Shown one piece after another: positions 27,560 to 35,309 of a DNA stretch of 48,978 bases (the stretch's first letter is position 1; every line of letters begins with the position of its first letter). The notes below the pieces were generated by a model that did not search any database, had not been told where the DNA came from, and saw only the letters and a program-made list of their open reading frames with translations. The DNA comes from Methylophilaceae bacterium (GTDB lineage: Bacteria > Pseudomonadota > Gammaproteobacteria > Burkholderiales > Methylophilaceae): the NCBI GenBank assembly GCA_028355955.1, contig JAOMTQ010000008.1, positions 1 through 48,978 on the forward strand, given 5' to 3'. The translations under genes and the position numbers were made by a program.

Positions 27560-28504
27560 TTAGTGAGGCTGTTTTGGGTTTATCTTATTAGATTCGCGAA
27601 TGGCAGGGGAGACTTTTCTAATATCCCATATCAAACCAAAGAAAGACATAAATTTTAAAATGTAATAAGTAATATCTATTTCCCACCAGTAAAATCCCTG
27701 ATTGGCTGAACCTGGAAAATGATGATGATTATTGTGCCAACCTTCTCCAAAAGTTAAAAATGCAATAAACATATTATTTTTACTCGAGTCATTAGTTTTA
27801 TATCGTCTTTTTCCCCAAATATGAGCAACTGAGTTAACTAGGAAGGTAGAGTGATATAGCAACACGGTTGAAAGTACAAAGCCCCAAACGACGAGCTGCC
27901 AACCACTTGTCAATAGTTGAGGATAATTTGAACCTAAGTGCTGACCTAAAAAGAAAAGGCCAATACAAGTCAAAATTGGAATTAGTATATCGAATCGATC
28001 AATAAGTCTTAATTCAGGAAATCTGATTAACTCTTTGACAAATTTTTGATGGGTTAAAAAATTTGCTTTTGACAAGAACCAGCCAATGTGACTCCAAAAA
28101 AACCCATGAGACTTCGGGGAGTGTTTATCTTGGTCGGTATCTGAATGCACATGATGGCCCCGATGATGGGCTGCCCACCAAATAGGTCCTCTCTGAACGG
28201 CTGAAGCACCAATGACTGCAAACACAAATTGCACCAAGCGACTTGTTTTAAAGGCTTTGTGAGAAAAATAACGGTGATAAAATCCTGTGATAGCAAACAT
28301 CCTGATGCTATACATCAATATAAAGACTAAGAGAGCTGTGTAGCTAAAACCCACCAAGAAAACCGTAAAGATACCCAAATGAATCAAAATAAAAGGAATT
28401 ACTCTTAACCAATCGACTTCATATTCATTTAAAACTGATTTTTGATACTTGTTTTCAACAATATTATTGTCAAATAGACCCAAAAAATAACTTATAAGTC
28501 TCAT
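27560..28504 (-). CDS. Acyl-CoA/acyl-lipid desaturase, delta-9 type
   Basis: This membrane di-iron desaturase introduces a cis double bond into fatty acyl chains. The 314-residue protein has about four membrane segments and all three histidine boxes: HRYFSH at residues 77-82, HRGHH at about 114-118 and HNNHH near residue 255. The DQDKHSPKSHGFFWSHIGW stretch after box two is typical of stearoyl-CoA desaturase-like enzymes. It overlaps the lipocalin gene by 4 bases and precedes the FAD oxidase by 3 bases. Its product would be the substrate for the CFA-type methyltransferases in the same unit. Confidence 0.93.
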   Translation of the reverse strand: MRLISYFLGLFDNNIVENKYQKSVLNEYEVDWLRVIPFILIHLGIFTVFLVGFSYTALLVFILMYSIRMFAITGFYHRYFSHKAFKTSRLVQFVFAVIGASAVQRGPIWWAAHHRGHHVHSDTDQDKHSPKSHGFFWSHIGWFLSKANFLTHQKFVKELIRFPELRLIDRFDILIPILTCIGLFFLGQHLGSNYPQLLTSGWQLVVWGFVLSTVLLYHSTFLVNSVAHIWGKRRYKTNDSSKNNMFIAFLTFGEGWHNNHHHFPGSANQGFYWWEIDITYYILKFMSFFGLIWDIRKVSPAIRESNKINPKQPH

Positions 28505-29016
28505 TTTTGTTCAATTTCCCTGTAGTTGTCTAGGCTATAACCCATCCCCTCTATCATATCTCTAAATTTAATCATTTGATCATGCGGGAGAGTCTTTGTT
28601 CTTGCCATTAACCATACATAATCTAGTTTATCTCTGGCGACAATTGTAATCTTGTAATCTTTATCTAGGTAAGCAATTTTATATTGTGCTTTGATAGGCC
28701 AAATAAACTGCATTCCCCATTCTGCATTATTCGTTCCAGGGATAACAAAGCCTTTAGGATGGTATGTTTTTAAAGGTCCATTTAATGAACCCTCATTGAA
28801 GGTAAAAGTCGTTGATATAGATCCATCTTCGTTTAATTTATAAGATTCCACTGCGTTAAAAGCATTTTTTTCAACGTAGGACGGTATATGAGCAAGGACA
28901 TACCAATCACCCATAAATCGTTCGATATCGACCTCGTCAACTGTTTTAATTTGTGTTGATTTCATAGCACAGCCTGTTAAGAGTAAAATTAAAAAAAATT
29001 GTTTTATTACAGTCAT
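28501..29016 (-). CDS. blc: Outer-membrane lipocalin, Blc type
   Basis: The 171-residue lipoprotein has a signal peptide with lipobox LLTGC (Cys16) and the lipocalin start motif MGDWYVLAHIPSYVEKNAF near residues 35-53, with the later WLMARTKTLP segment. Bacterial lipocalins sit on the inner face of the outer membrane and bind lysophospholipids or fatty acids. Placement between DUF1295 and the desaturase suggests that it carries a lipid product or breakdown product of this pathway. It overlaps the desaturase start by 4 bases and follows the DUF1295 gene by 38 bases, the largest gap in the unit. Confidence 0.9.
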   Translation of the reverse strand: MTVIKQFFLILLLTGCAMKSTQIKTVDEVDIERFMGDWYVLAHIPSYVEKNAFNAVESYKLNEDGSISTTFTFNEGSLNGPLKTYHPKGFVIPGTNNAEWGMQFIWPIKAQYKIAYLDKDYKITIVARDKLDYVWLMARTKTLPHDQMIKFRDMIEGMGYSLDNYREIEQK

Positions 29017-29054
29017 TTGTATTATATATTTAATGTAAAATATTTGATTAAGTC

Positions 29055-29834
29055 TTATCTTTTCTTAAACCAAGGGAAAAACATAGACGTTCTTTTAATA
29101 TAAAGAGCATAGCCTTTCCTTCTATGGACGATTGTGCTCTCTAATAGTTCCGCACCAGACACTTTTAATAATAGCAGACTCATTAAAATGGGGGATAAAA
29201 GAGTGAAAGAAAATATACTGTTAAATGAAATAAGATAAATGCCCCACCAAACTAAAAATTCACCAAAGTAATTCGGGTGCCTCGAATATCTCCAGAGACC
29301 CTGGTCCATAACAGCCCCGTTCTTATTTTTGAGAAAATTTGTGAGTTGCCAATCGGCAATTGACTCATAAGCGAGCCCAAAAAAGGCAATGAAAAGACCC
29401 ATAATACTTAAAGTATTTATCCCTATACCATTAATGAAGATGGGTATAATCGATAGCATTAGAACGGATGCCATCAAGGCCTGAAGTCCAAAAATAATAT
29501 ATAGGCTTTTGTATTTAAAAAATGGCTCGTTGTTTTTTCTAATAACTTGATACCTACTATCTTCTTGTTTTCCCCAGTTTCTTTTCGTTAGATATATAAA
29601 TAATCTTAAGGACCATAAAAAAATTAAACAGAAAAAAAGAGTCTGCATAATATTTAATGGAGGTGCTTGAATACAAATAAGGGATCCTAAGAGTGGAAAT
29701 AGGGCCCACATACTGTCGACATGAGTCACATTTTTTAAAAAAAGGCTTAAAACCCATCCAATAAAACCGAATGCAAGAAAATAAATAAGCGTTGTTAAAT
29801 AAAGATCAAGCATTTTTGTTAAGTTTGTTTGCAA
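29055..29834 (-). CDS. DUF1295 family membrane protein (steroid 5-alpha-reductase-like fold)
   Basis: The 259-residue protein has about seven hydrophobic segments and the C-terminal signature LWRYSRHPNYFGEFLVWWGIY, shared with isoprenylcysteine methyltransferases and NADPH-dependent lipid reductases. DUF1295 proteins are often encoded beside CFA-like and desaturase genes, and at least some reduce lipid double bonds. The exact reaction here is unknown. Its ATG lies inside the upstream DUF2878 gene, overlapping it by 29 bases, which shows strong coupling. NADPH as cofactor is inferred from the fold. Confidence 0.88.
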   Translation of the reverse strand: MQTNLTKMLDLYLTTLIYFLAFGFIGWVLSLFLKNVTHVDSMWALFPLLGSLICIQAPPLNIMQTLFFCLIFLWSLRLFIYLTKRNWGKQEDSRYQVIRKNNEPFFKYKSLYIIFGLQALMASVLMLSIIPIFINGIGINTLSIMGLFIAFFGLAYESIADWQLTNFLKNKNGAVMDQGLWRYSRHPNYFGEFLVWWGIYLISFNSIFSFTLLSPILMSLLLLKVSGAELLESTIVHRRKGYALYIKRTSMFFPWFKKR

Positions 29835-30318
29835 TAATTAATAAGATAGGAGTAATAAATGCCCACCCGATACTCAATGTGATAATTGAGTTAGTGCTTA
29901 GCAAAGTGATTGCACCTAATTTTTCCCCTGCAATATAAGCTAATGGCCCACCTATAGCACCAAAGAGTATGGAGATATAAATTTTTTGACTTAGCCAAGC
30001 TAAACTATGGTTTAAAGTCATTGCGAAAATCATCCATAGCATCACAATCCATATTGGAGTAAATGGATATGGTAATCCCGCGTCGTTATAAATAATTAGG
30101 TCGAGATTCAATAGAGCACCATCAAATAAGAGCCCGATGAAGCCTGCAATAATTATAAGTTTTAGCTCTAACATCCGATTTTTTATAATAGCAAAATGTA
30201 GCAATAAAATGATTAAAGATAATGTTAAGGCGAGATAGGTACGATTGTAGGAAGCTCCCAAGACACAAACAAACCATGCCGCTTGAAATAAAACAAAATT
30301 TATTATTTTAAATATCAT
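29806..30318 (-). CDS. DUF2878 family membrane protein
   Basis: The 170-residue protein has about five transmembrane segments. The motifs FVLFQAAWFVCVLGA near residues 8-22, FDGALLNLDLIIYND near 65-79, PFTPIWIVMLWMIFAMTLNHS and GAIGGPLAYIAGEKLGA are those of DUF2878. The function is unknown. In many proteobacteria the gene accompanies CFA-like, DUF1295, lipocalin and DUF1365 genes. It overlaps its neighbours on both sides (4 and 29 bases). A scaffold or transport role in the lipid-modification module is a guess from context. Confidence 0.85.
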   Translation of the reverse strand: MIFKIINFVLFQAAWFVCVLGASYNRTYLALTLSLIILLLHFAIIKNRMLELKLIIIAGFIGLLFDGALLNLDLIIYNDAGLPYPFTPIWIVMLWMIFAMTLNHSLAWLSQKIYISILFGAIGGPLAYIAGEKLGAITLLSTNSIITLSIGWAFITPILLIIANKLNKNA

Positions 30319-31346
30319 TTCTTAAAAAGATAATGGACTACACGCCATTCAACACCTCTCTTGTATCCCCATAATTCAGCACATGCCATAAAGAAGATGC
30401 GCCACCTTTGAAGCCACATTTCTGCATCCTTATCCCCATAAGCTTTCTTTAGGATGGGCAACACCCTAGTCTTATTTTTATCTAAGTTTGCTAGCCAAGC
30501 ATTTGCTGTTTTTTCATAATGAGTGCCAGGCCAATCCCATTGTGAAACAATTTTCATTTGATCCTGAAAGAAAAGGGGAAGGTCTTTTGATGGCATCATT
30601 CCACCAGAAAAAAAATATTGACTCATCCAATCATCATCACCTTCAACTTCAAATAAATATGGTTGTGATTGATGGACAAAGATATGCATAAAGAACATAC
30701 CTTGCGGTTTCAGCCAGCTTGCGATGTTCTTAAAAAGCTTTTTATGATTCCTCATGTGCTCAATCATCTCAACTGAAACAACTCGATCAAACCTATCTCT
30801 CGTAGAAAATTTATTCATATCCTGCGTAAGTACCTTGATATTTTTCAACTTTCTTTTTTTTGCTTCGCTTAAGATGTAAGTTTTTTGAGATTTTGAATTT
30901 GACACAGCGGTAATTTTACTTTTTGGAAATTTTTTAGCCATCCACAACGTCAATGAACCCCAACCACAACCAAGCTCCAGTATTAATTGACCATCTTTAA
31001 GTTTTGCATGATTTGCGGTTAATTCAAGTGCCTCATTTTCTGATTGATTTAAATTTCTTGTTTTATCAGTCCAATAACAAGAGCTATATTTTTTATGTTT
31101 ACCTAAACATAAATCATAAAATTTTGAAGGAACTTCGTAATGTTGTTCATTGGCCAAATCTGGAACAAGTGCAATAGGTGAATATTCCATTGCCTTAATA
31201 AAATCCATTTTTTTTTGATTATCATTTTTAGTATCTTGACTAACAAGTGAAGTTATCCTTCTTCTTAAAAGCTGCCTAATACCAAACCTAATTAAGAAAT
31301 CAGGACATAAGTAACTTTCAGATATTTTGATAAGCTTTTTAATCAT
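30315..31346 (-). CDS. CFA-like SAM-dependent methyltransferase heading the lipid operon
   Basis: The 343-residue protein belongs to the cyclopropane-fatty-acid-synthase/coclaurine-methyltransferase family. It has EQHYEVPSKFYDLCLG near residues 77-92, the SAM motif LILELGCGWGSLTLWMAKK near residue 120 and VVSVEMIEHMRNHKKLF. Unlike the CFA protein at 24390-25583 it lacks the long N-terminal lipid-binding domain and the YIFPG and AYCEGGF motifs, having YFFSGGMMPS and ACAELWGYKRG instead. The two are therefore distinct subfamilies and probably do different reactions. It is the first gene of the unit and overlaps DUF2878 by 4 bases. Confidence 0.86.
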   Translation of the reverse strand: MIKKLIKISESYLCPDFLIRFGIRQLLRRRITSLVSQDTKNDNQKKMDFIKAMEYSPIALVPDLANEQHYEVPSKFYDLCLGKHKKYSSCYWTDKTRNLNQSENEALELTANHAKLKDGQLILELGCGWGSLTLWMAKKFPKSKITAVSNSKSQKTYILSEAKKRKLKNIKVLTQDMNKFSTRDRFDRVVSVEMIEHMRNHKKLFKNIASWLKPQGMFFMHIFVHQSQPYLFEVEGDDDWMSQYFFSGGMMPSKDLPLFFQDQMKIVSQWDWPGTHYEKTANAWLANLDKNKTRVLPILKKAYGDKDAEMWLQRWRIFFMACAELWGYKRGVEWRVVHYLFKK

Positions 31347-31394
31347 AATAAATTTTTTTTTGGATATCTAATCTTGATCTAAGTAACATTCTTT

Positions 31395-32075
31395 TTAAAA
31401 ATGGTAAGTTACACCAAAAGCTACTTCATCTTGACTGACTTTTTGCGGTTGTGGAGCGTTATTCCACATAGCAATATTAATGTCATTTGTTCTAAGATCT
31501 GTATAACGATATTCTATGTTTGCGCTAAAATTCTCATGAAAATTATACGCACTACCAAATCCAATACTCCAGCCATTTTGCCAATCTTTATGTTTTTCGC
31601 TTCTATTGGGTGTTACTTCATCATAATGACGTGACATCTCGGCTGTTGCGTAACCTCCAGTAATAAAAACAAGTGCTTTACTATCTATTAGGTATCCAAG
31701 TTTTACCAGTAATGATACTTTTTGATCAACTGAAGATACTGTTGTAACATCATCAGGGACTCCGTCTTTTAAATCAACATCGCTATCTTGTGCGTCATAT
31801 GTTTTATATTCACCTATAAGGCCTAACACCCATTTTTCATTGAGCATGAAATTGTAACCCGTATTTATCCCAATCAATCCTCCATTATCTTTATTTTCAG
31901 CATGGTAAGAAAATCCATCTCGTGAGGCATTATTTTTTTCGTCAGTGGTCCATGTGTAGCCGACATTTAAACCAACAAAAGGACCAGACCAATCAAGGTT
32001 TTCTTGGGCATTTAGGTTGCTGGTTAGAGCTAATGCTGAAGTTAAGATTATTTTTTCGAAGTTATTTATTTTCAT
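31395..32075 (-). CDS. Small outer-membrane beta-barrel protein
   Basis: The 226-residue protein has a signal peptide ending near SNLNAQ (residue 24). The stretch WSGPFVGLNVGYTW follows at the start of the barrel, then alternating amphipathic strands, GYNFMLNEKWVLGLIGEY and a C-terminal VAFGVTYHF with the terminal Phe recognised by the Bam machinery. This matches the eight-stranded Omp/opacity-type porin-like family. The gene lies 48 bases upstream of the lipid operon on the same strand and could share its transcript. No function beyond outer-membrane location can be assigned. Confidence 0.85.
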   Translation of the reverse strand: MKINNFEKIILTSALALTSNLNAQENLDWSGPFVGLNVGYTWTTDEKNNASRDGFSYHAENKDNGGLIGINTGYNFMLNEKWVLGLIGEYKTYDAQDSDVDLKDGVPDDVTTVSSVDQKVSLLVKLGYLIDSKALVFITGGYATAEMSRHYDEVTPNRSEKHKDWQNGWSIGFGSAYNFHENFSANIEYRYTDLRTNDINIAMWNNAPQPQKVSQDEVAFGVTYHF

Positions 32076-32246
32076 TCAAGACCTATTATTTATAAGTTAT
32101 CTTTTATTAAATTTAATTATTTAGCCACTGATTATAAAGCAAACAGAGCTTCTCAGACGTGCTATTTAAAATTTTTTTTATTAAATTTAGGTATACTTAT
32201 AAAATTGATTTTTAATGTTTAAAAATAATAAAAGGATGTTTTTTGA

Positions 32247-33518
32247 ATGCTAGATGAAGCTATCAGTTTTAATAAATTTTTTGGTTTAAATTTTGAGCTG
32301 ACCGCTGCTCTATCTATTTTTCAGGTGATATTACTTATTTTTGGCCTTACTTTTGTTGTTTATTTTTTAACTAAAAATTATATTATTAAGCACCTAAGAA
32401 AAACAATTTTTTTAAAAAAAGATACAGTGTTCTCCGCAGCTTTTCAGCAATACAAACCCTTTGATAACCTAGCACATTTAGCTGCTGCTGTTACTGTTTA
32501 CTCGCTTGCCGATTTGATGGAAACAAGTGATTCAAGTATTACATGGATTAATGAATCTATTGAGTGGTTGGAAGATGGGGGGGTCATCTATTCAACTTTA
32601 GCAGTTGTTTGGTTCCTTTTATCTCTTCTTAATGTATCCAATAGTTATTATGAAAGAGTAAAGGAACCCCATCAACCATCAATCAAAGGTTATATTCAAC
32701 TCGTTAAGATCATTTTTATTTCGACAGCAGTTGTTCTCATAGTCTCATTACTTCTTGATAAGTCTCCAATGGCTTTTTTAACAGGTTTAGGCGCTGCTTC
32801 TGCAATTATTATCTTGGTTTTTAAAGACACTATCTTAGGGTTTGTAGCTAGTGTTCAAGTCGCTTCTTATGACATGGTGAGAGTTGGTGATTGGATTACG
32901 ATTAAAAAATTAAATGTTGATGGTGATATTGAGGATGTTTCATTAAATACGGTGAAAATTAGAAATTTTGATAAAACAGTGACAACCATCCCAACATCAT
33001 CTCTTATTACCAATGGGGTCCAAAATTGGCGAGGTATGGAGGAAACAAAGGGGAGAAGAATAAAGCGTGCTATCAATATTGATATTAAAACTATCAAGTT
33101 TTGCGATGATGATTTACTAAAAAGGTTATCGAAAATAACAACCTTAACAAAATATATTGATGATGTGACTATAGAAATTGGCACTTATAATGCAAAAATC
33201 AATACTGAAGCTGAGAGATTAAATGGTAGAGCTTTAACTAATATTGGTCTCTTTAGGAAATATGTTTATAACTACCTCAAAGAAAATGAATTTATTAGAA
33301 ATGATTTAACTTTCCTAATTAGGCAACTTCAACCAAGTCAAAGCGGGATTCCTATTGAAATCTATGTCTTTACGAATGATACAAACTGGATTAATTATGA
33401 AAATATTCAGAGTGATATTTTTGATCATTTATTGGCCGCTTTGCCAGAGTTTGAACTAGCAGCCTTCCAAATTATTTCTGACACCAATGAACATCTAAAT
33501 TCAGTACTTAAAAAATAA
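32247..33518 (+). CDS. MscS-family mechanosensitive channel, YbdG-like
   Basis: The 423-residue inner-membrane protein has five hydrophobic segments in its first 190 residues. The MscS pore and beta domain follow: FLTGLGAASAIIILVFKDTILGFVAS near residues 178-203, MVRVGDWITIK and TIPTSSLITNGVQNW. The C-terminal SGIPIEIYVFTNDTNWINYE matches YbdG, a miniconductance channel of similar length in E. coli (415 residues). It would protect against hypoosmotic shock. The upstream region (32076-32246) is AT-rich and divergent from the beta-barrel gene. A small membrane protein follows 15 bases downstream. Confidence 0.92.
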   Translation: MLDEAISFNKFFGLNFELTAALSIFQVILLIFGLTFVVYFLTKNYIIKHLRKTIFLKKDTVFSAAFQQYKPFDNLAHLAAAVTVYSLADLMETSDSSITWINESIEWLEDGGVIYSTLAVVWFLLSLLNVSNSYYERVKEPHQPSIKGYIQLVKIIFISTAVVLIVSLLLDKSPMAFLTGLGAASAIIILVFKDTILGFVASVQVASYDMVRVGDWITIKKLNVDGDIEDVSLNTVKIRNFDKTVTTIPTSSLITNGVQNWRGMEETKGRRIKRAINIDIKTIKFCDDDLLKRLSKITTLTKYIDDVTIEIGTYNAKINTEAERLNGRALTNIGLFRKYVYNYLKENEFIRNDLTFLIRQLQPSQSGIPIEIYVFTNDTNWINYENIQSDIFDHLLAALPEFELAAFQIISDTNEHLNSVLKK

Positions 33519-33533
33519 GTTTAAATATAAAAA

Positions 33534-33713
33534 ATGGGTTATTCTGGCTTTCAATTAATAGGTGCATTCATTCTTTTAGCGATGATTATTTTTTTTTACC
33601 GTCGTTCAATAGTTGAAATATTTAAGACCCCCAAAGAATCTATTATTCTCTCCATCCCAATTATCTTATTGGGCGTTATGTTTTATTTCTTTTTTAAATT
33701 TAAAGGTTTTTAA
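33534..33713 (+). CDS. Small two-helix membrane protein (59 aa)
   Basis: A 59-residue frame starts 15 bases after the YbdG-like channel gene. It encodes MGYSGFQLIGAFILLAMIIF, then a basic loop FYRRSIVEIFKTPKES and a second hydrophobic helix IILSIPIILLGVMFYFFFKF ending KGF. The two helices with a positively charged connector give a hairpin topology with a cytosolic loop. Close spacing suggests co-transcription with the channel. I do not recognise a family, and no clear ribosome-binding site is visible. Confidence rests on the coherent composition only. Confidence 0.55.
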   Translation: MGYSGFQLIGAFILLAMIIFFYRRSIVEIFKTPKESIILSIPIILLGVMFYFFFKFKGF

Positions 33714-33722
33714 TGGAGGTTC

Positions 33723-33740
33723 ATTGGCGCCACCAAGGGA
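33723..33740 (+). repeat. Imperfect copy of the tRNA-Glu 3' end (candidate att site)
   Basis: The bases ATTGGCGCCACCAAGGG at 33723-33739 match ATTGGCGTCCCCAAGGG at 40021-40037 in 15 of 17 positions, in the same orientation. The second copy is the 3' end (CCA, acceptor and T-arm) of the tRNA-Glu gene on the minus strand. The geometry is that expected when an element integrates at a tRNA 3' end: the tRNA sits at one border and a short direct copy of its end at the other. In this AT-rich DNA such a GC-rich match is unlikely by chance but was found by eye. No integrase gene lies between the two copies. Confidence 0.45.
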
Positions 33741-33808
33741 CAGATGAAGTAGCATTTTATTGTCGATTGTTGTTTGTTTCAGAACCTATTACCAAAAGTT
33801 AAAAAAAA

Positions 33809-34357
33809 CTAGAAACATTTTTTTCTTAACCTATTACCTTTATTTCTAATATCTCCTTCGTCAACATCACACATTTCATTTGTTGGAGCTAAATTAGTTG
33901 CATTAGCTACAAAAGCGTCAAATGTTTCAAAAGCCAGTAATATTTGTTTTTTGCACTTGCCGATGAAGTCAATATTTGTAAAATATCCTTTTTTCTTACA
34001 TTCATTTGTTTCTCTTTTGGTTATATATATTGTCTCATCAATAAGATTAATAGATAAATCATGACCGACTACACTGCAACTACTTTTGCTTGGAGCTTCT
34101 GTATAAACCGTCATTGCTGATATCAATTCTTTATCTTTTATATAGCTGCCTTCAAACCGAGCAGATTTGCCATTGTAATATGTTTCATCTTCGGCTCTTA
34201 TAGAGGCATTCCTAACCTTTACAACTATAGATTCCTTGATTCTAAAGACATCTAAATTACTTTTAGTTAATACTCGTTCACCTTCACATACCAACTTAAA
34301 CTCTTCAGCATGGATTAAAGTCGGTATTAACAATAATAGAAGTAATAGTTTTTTCAT
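33809..34357 (-). CDS. Secreted protein of unknown function with CEGE motif
   Basis: The 182-residue protein has a clean signal peptide MKKLLLLLLLIPTLIHA followed by EEFKLVCEGERVLTK. It has seven cysteines in the mature part, consistent with disulfides in the periplasm, and a basic C-terminus (NKGNRLRKKCF). The start of the mature protein resembles that of the protein encoded at 43105-43479 (CAEPLSVDLICEGEVIL), so both may belong to one small periplasmic family. I do not recognise a named domain. It lies just inside the left candidate border of the 33.7-40.0 kb accessory region. Confidence 0.72.
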   Translation of the reverse strand: MKKLLLLLLLIPTLIHAEEFKLVCEGERVLTKSNLDVFRIKESIVVKVRNASIRAEDETYYNGKSARFEGSYIKDKELISAMTVYTEAPSKSSCSVVGHDLSINLIDETIYITKRETNECKKKGYFTNIDFIGKCKKQILLAFETFDAFVANATNLAPTNEMCDVDEGDIRNKGNRLRKKCF

Positions 34358-34379
34358 GACAGTCCTTTGTTATTTATTA

Positions 34380-34580
34380 CTATACCGTATGTGGGATTAA
34401 GAGATGCTTCCACTCTTCCATCGTTAGATAACCAAGAGTTACAAATACCAAAATCCACCAGTATCTAAAGATGAACTGAAGTATATGTTTAGATGAATAG
34501 CGAAATTTATCTGGATGTAACAGTATGACTAAACCTATTGCTACCAAAACAACAGCGCCATATATATTTTCTGATGACAT
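34380..34580 (-). CDS. Small two-helix membrane protein (66 aa)
   Basis: The 66-residue protein MSSENIYGAVVLVAIGLVIL... has one hydrophobic helix at residues 6-21, a basic amphipathic stretch DKFRYSSKHILQF and a second helix around RYWWILVFVTLGYL. ATG 34580 was chosen because it sits 1 base after the stop of the upstream 39-residue frame. A longer version starting at 34628 would overlap that frame fully. No family recognised. It forms part of a run of small minus-strand genes between 33809 and 34908. Confidence 0.55.
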   Translation of the reverse strand: MSSENIYGAVVLVAIGLVILLHPDKFRYSSKHILQFIFRYWWILVFVTLGYLTMEEWKHLLIPHTV

Positions 34581-34581
34581 A

Positions 34582-34701
34582 TCAGACATCATCCTTATTT
34601 CTTTTCCATCCATAGTAAATAGCAACACAAACTATGAGAAACAATATGCCTTTCCAAATAACTTTTGGTATTCCTAAAAATTCTTCAGAGAAAGACTCCA
34701 T
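34582..34701 (-). CDS. Small single-helix membrane protein (39 aa)
   Basis: A 39-residue frame encodes MESFSEEFLGIPKVIWKGIL, continues FLIVCVAIYY as a single hydrophobic helix and ends GWKRNKDDV. The charge pattern (acidic N-terminus, basic C-terminal flank) fits a bitopic membrane peptide. It ends 1 base before the start of the 66-residue membrane protein and begins 18 bases after the stop of the 62-residue protein gene, so the three small genes could be one transcript. No family recognised. Confidence 0.5.
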   Translation of the reverse strand: MESFSEEFLGIPKVIWKGILFLIVCVAIYYGWKRNKDDV

Positions 34702-34719
34702 AATATAAGCCCTCATTAA

Positions 34720-34908
34720 TTAATAACAACCATTATTATCACATACCAATAACTCTGAATCATAGATAAACGTCTTTGAGCCATCGTCCTTGGGAATGAC
34801 ATAGTATTCTTGCTCCATTCCATTATCAGTTCCTTTAACGATAAGACCACTCTCTTTAGCGCCATTTCTTACAGATTTTATTGAGTTATTTCTTAAAGAT
34901 TTATTCAT
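34720..34908 (-). CDS. Hypothetical small soluble protein (62 aa)
   Basis: The 62-residue protein MNKSLRNNSIKSVRNGAKES... has a basic N-terminus, no hydrophobic segment and a mixed C-terminal half with YYVIPKDDGSKTFIYDSELL and two cysteines (VCDNNGCY) at the end. Before the start on the minus strand is GAGGTAAAAACTATG, with GAGG as a good ribosome-binding site, which supports real translation. I do not recognise the family. It begins the run of small minus-strand genes here. Confidence 0.6.
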   Translation of the reverse strand: MNKSLRNNSIKSVRNGAKESGLIVKGTDNGMEQEYYVIPKDDGSKTFIYDSELLVCDNNGCY

Positions 34909-35309
34909 AGTTTTTACCTCGTTTAGTTAGTTACATTTTACTCTTATTCATACGGGAAACATTCCTTAAAAAAGTTAAACCATCTGGAGCATTGAATCCA
35001 CAAAAGCTGTGCATATCTTTGTGCCTAATATTATCTTTCTTAACGATAGAAAAGACCTCATTAGAATGCTTAATAAATAGGCAAATGAATAGATCATTAA
35101 AAGGGGAGTTGTTATCTCAGTACTACAATAAAAAGAAGCAAACAACAGGAGAAAAGAGATGGAATTAAAACTAGATAAAACAACAAAGATATAACACAAC
35201 ACTTAATTACATAGAATGTATCAAAAAAGATAAAAAGCTTGCGGGGGAGAAATAAACTGATATATTTAGTCAATAAAGCTGTAAAAATTTTTAAGTCAGG
35301 GCGAAATAA
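34909..35309. other. Intergenic region upstream of the porin (about 400 bases)
   Basis: This spacer separates the divergent small-gene run from the porin gene. It has no convincing gene. A minus-strand hydrophobic frame (34975-35202) and a 27-codon plus-strand frame (35085-35168) are possible but lack support. The last 80 bases hold the candidate porin promoter and leader. Regulation of porin expression, possibly including a small RNA, would be the natural content, but I see no specific signature. Confidence 0.5.
35239..35266 (+). promoter_or_regulatory. Candidate porin promoter
   Basis: TTGCGG at 35239-35244 and TATATT at 35261-35266 are separated by 16 bases and would start transcription about 37 bases before the porin ATG. 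The -10 box is good (5 of 6) but the -35 box is weak (3 of 6). A clear ribosome-binding site AGGG at 35298-35301 lies 8 bases before the ATG. Confidence 0.35.

Noticed and set aside
35085-35168. Plus-strand 27-residue basic frame before the porin
   Set aside because: Very short, no clear start signal, no recognisable sequence; kept only as a note in the intergenic entry.
34975-35202. Minus-strand 75-residue hydrophobic frame upstream of the porin
   Set aside because: No ribosome-binding site, composition follows the AT-rich background, and it lies in the likely porin regulatory region.
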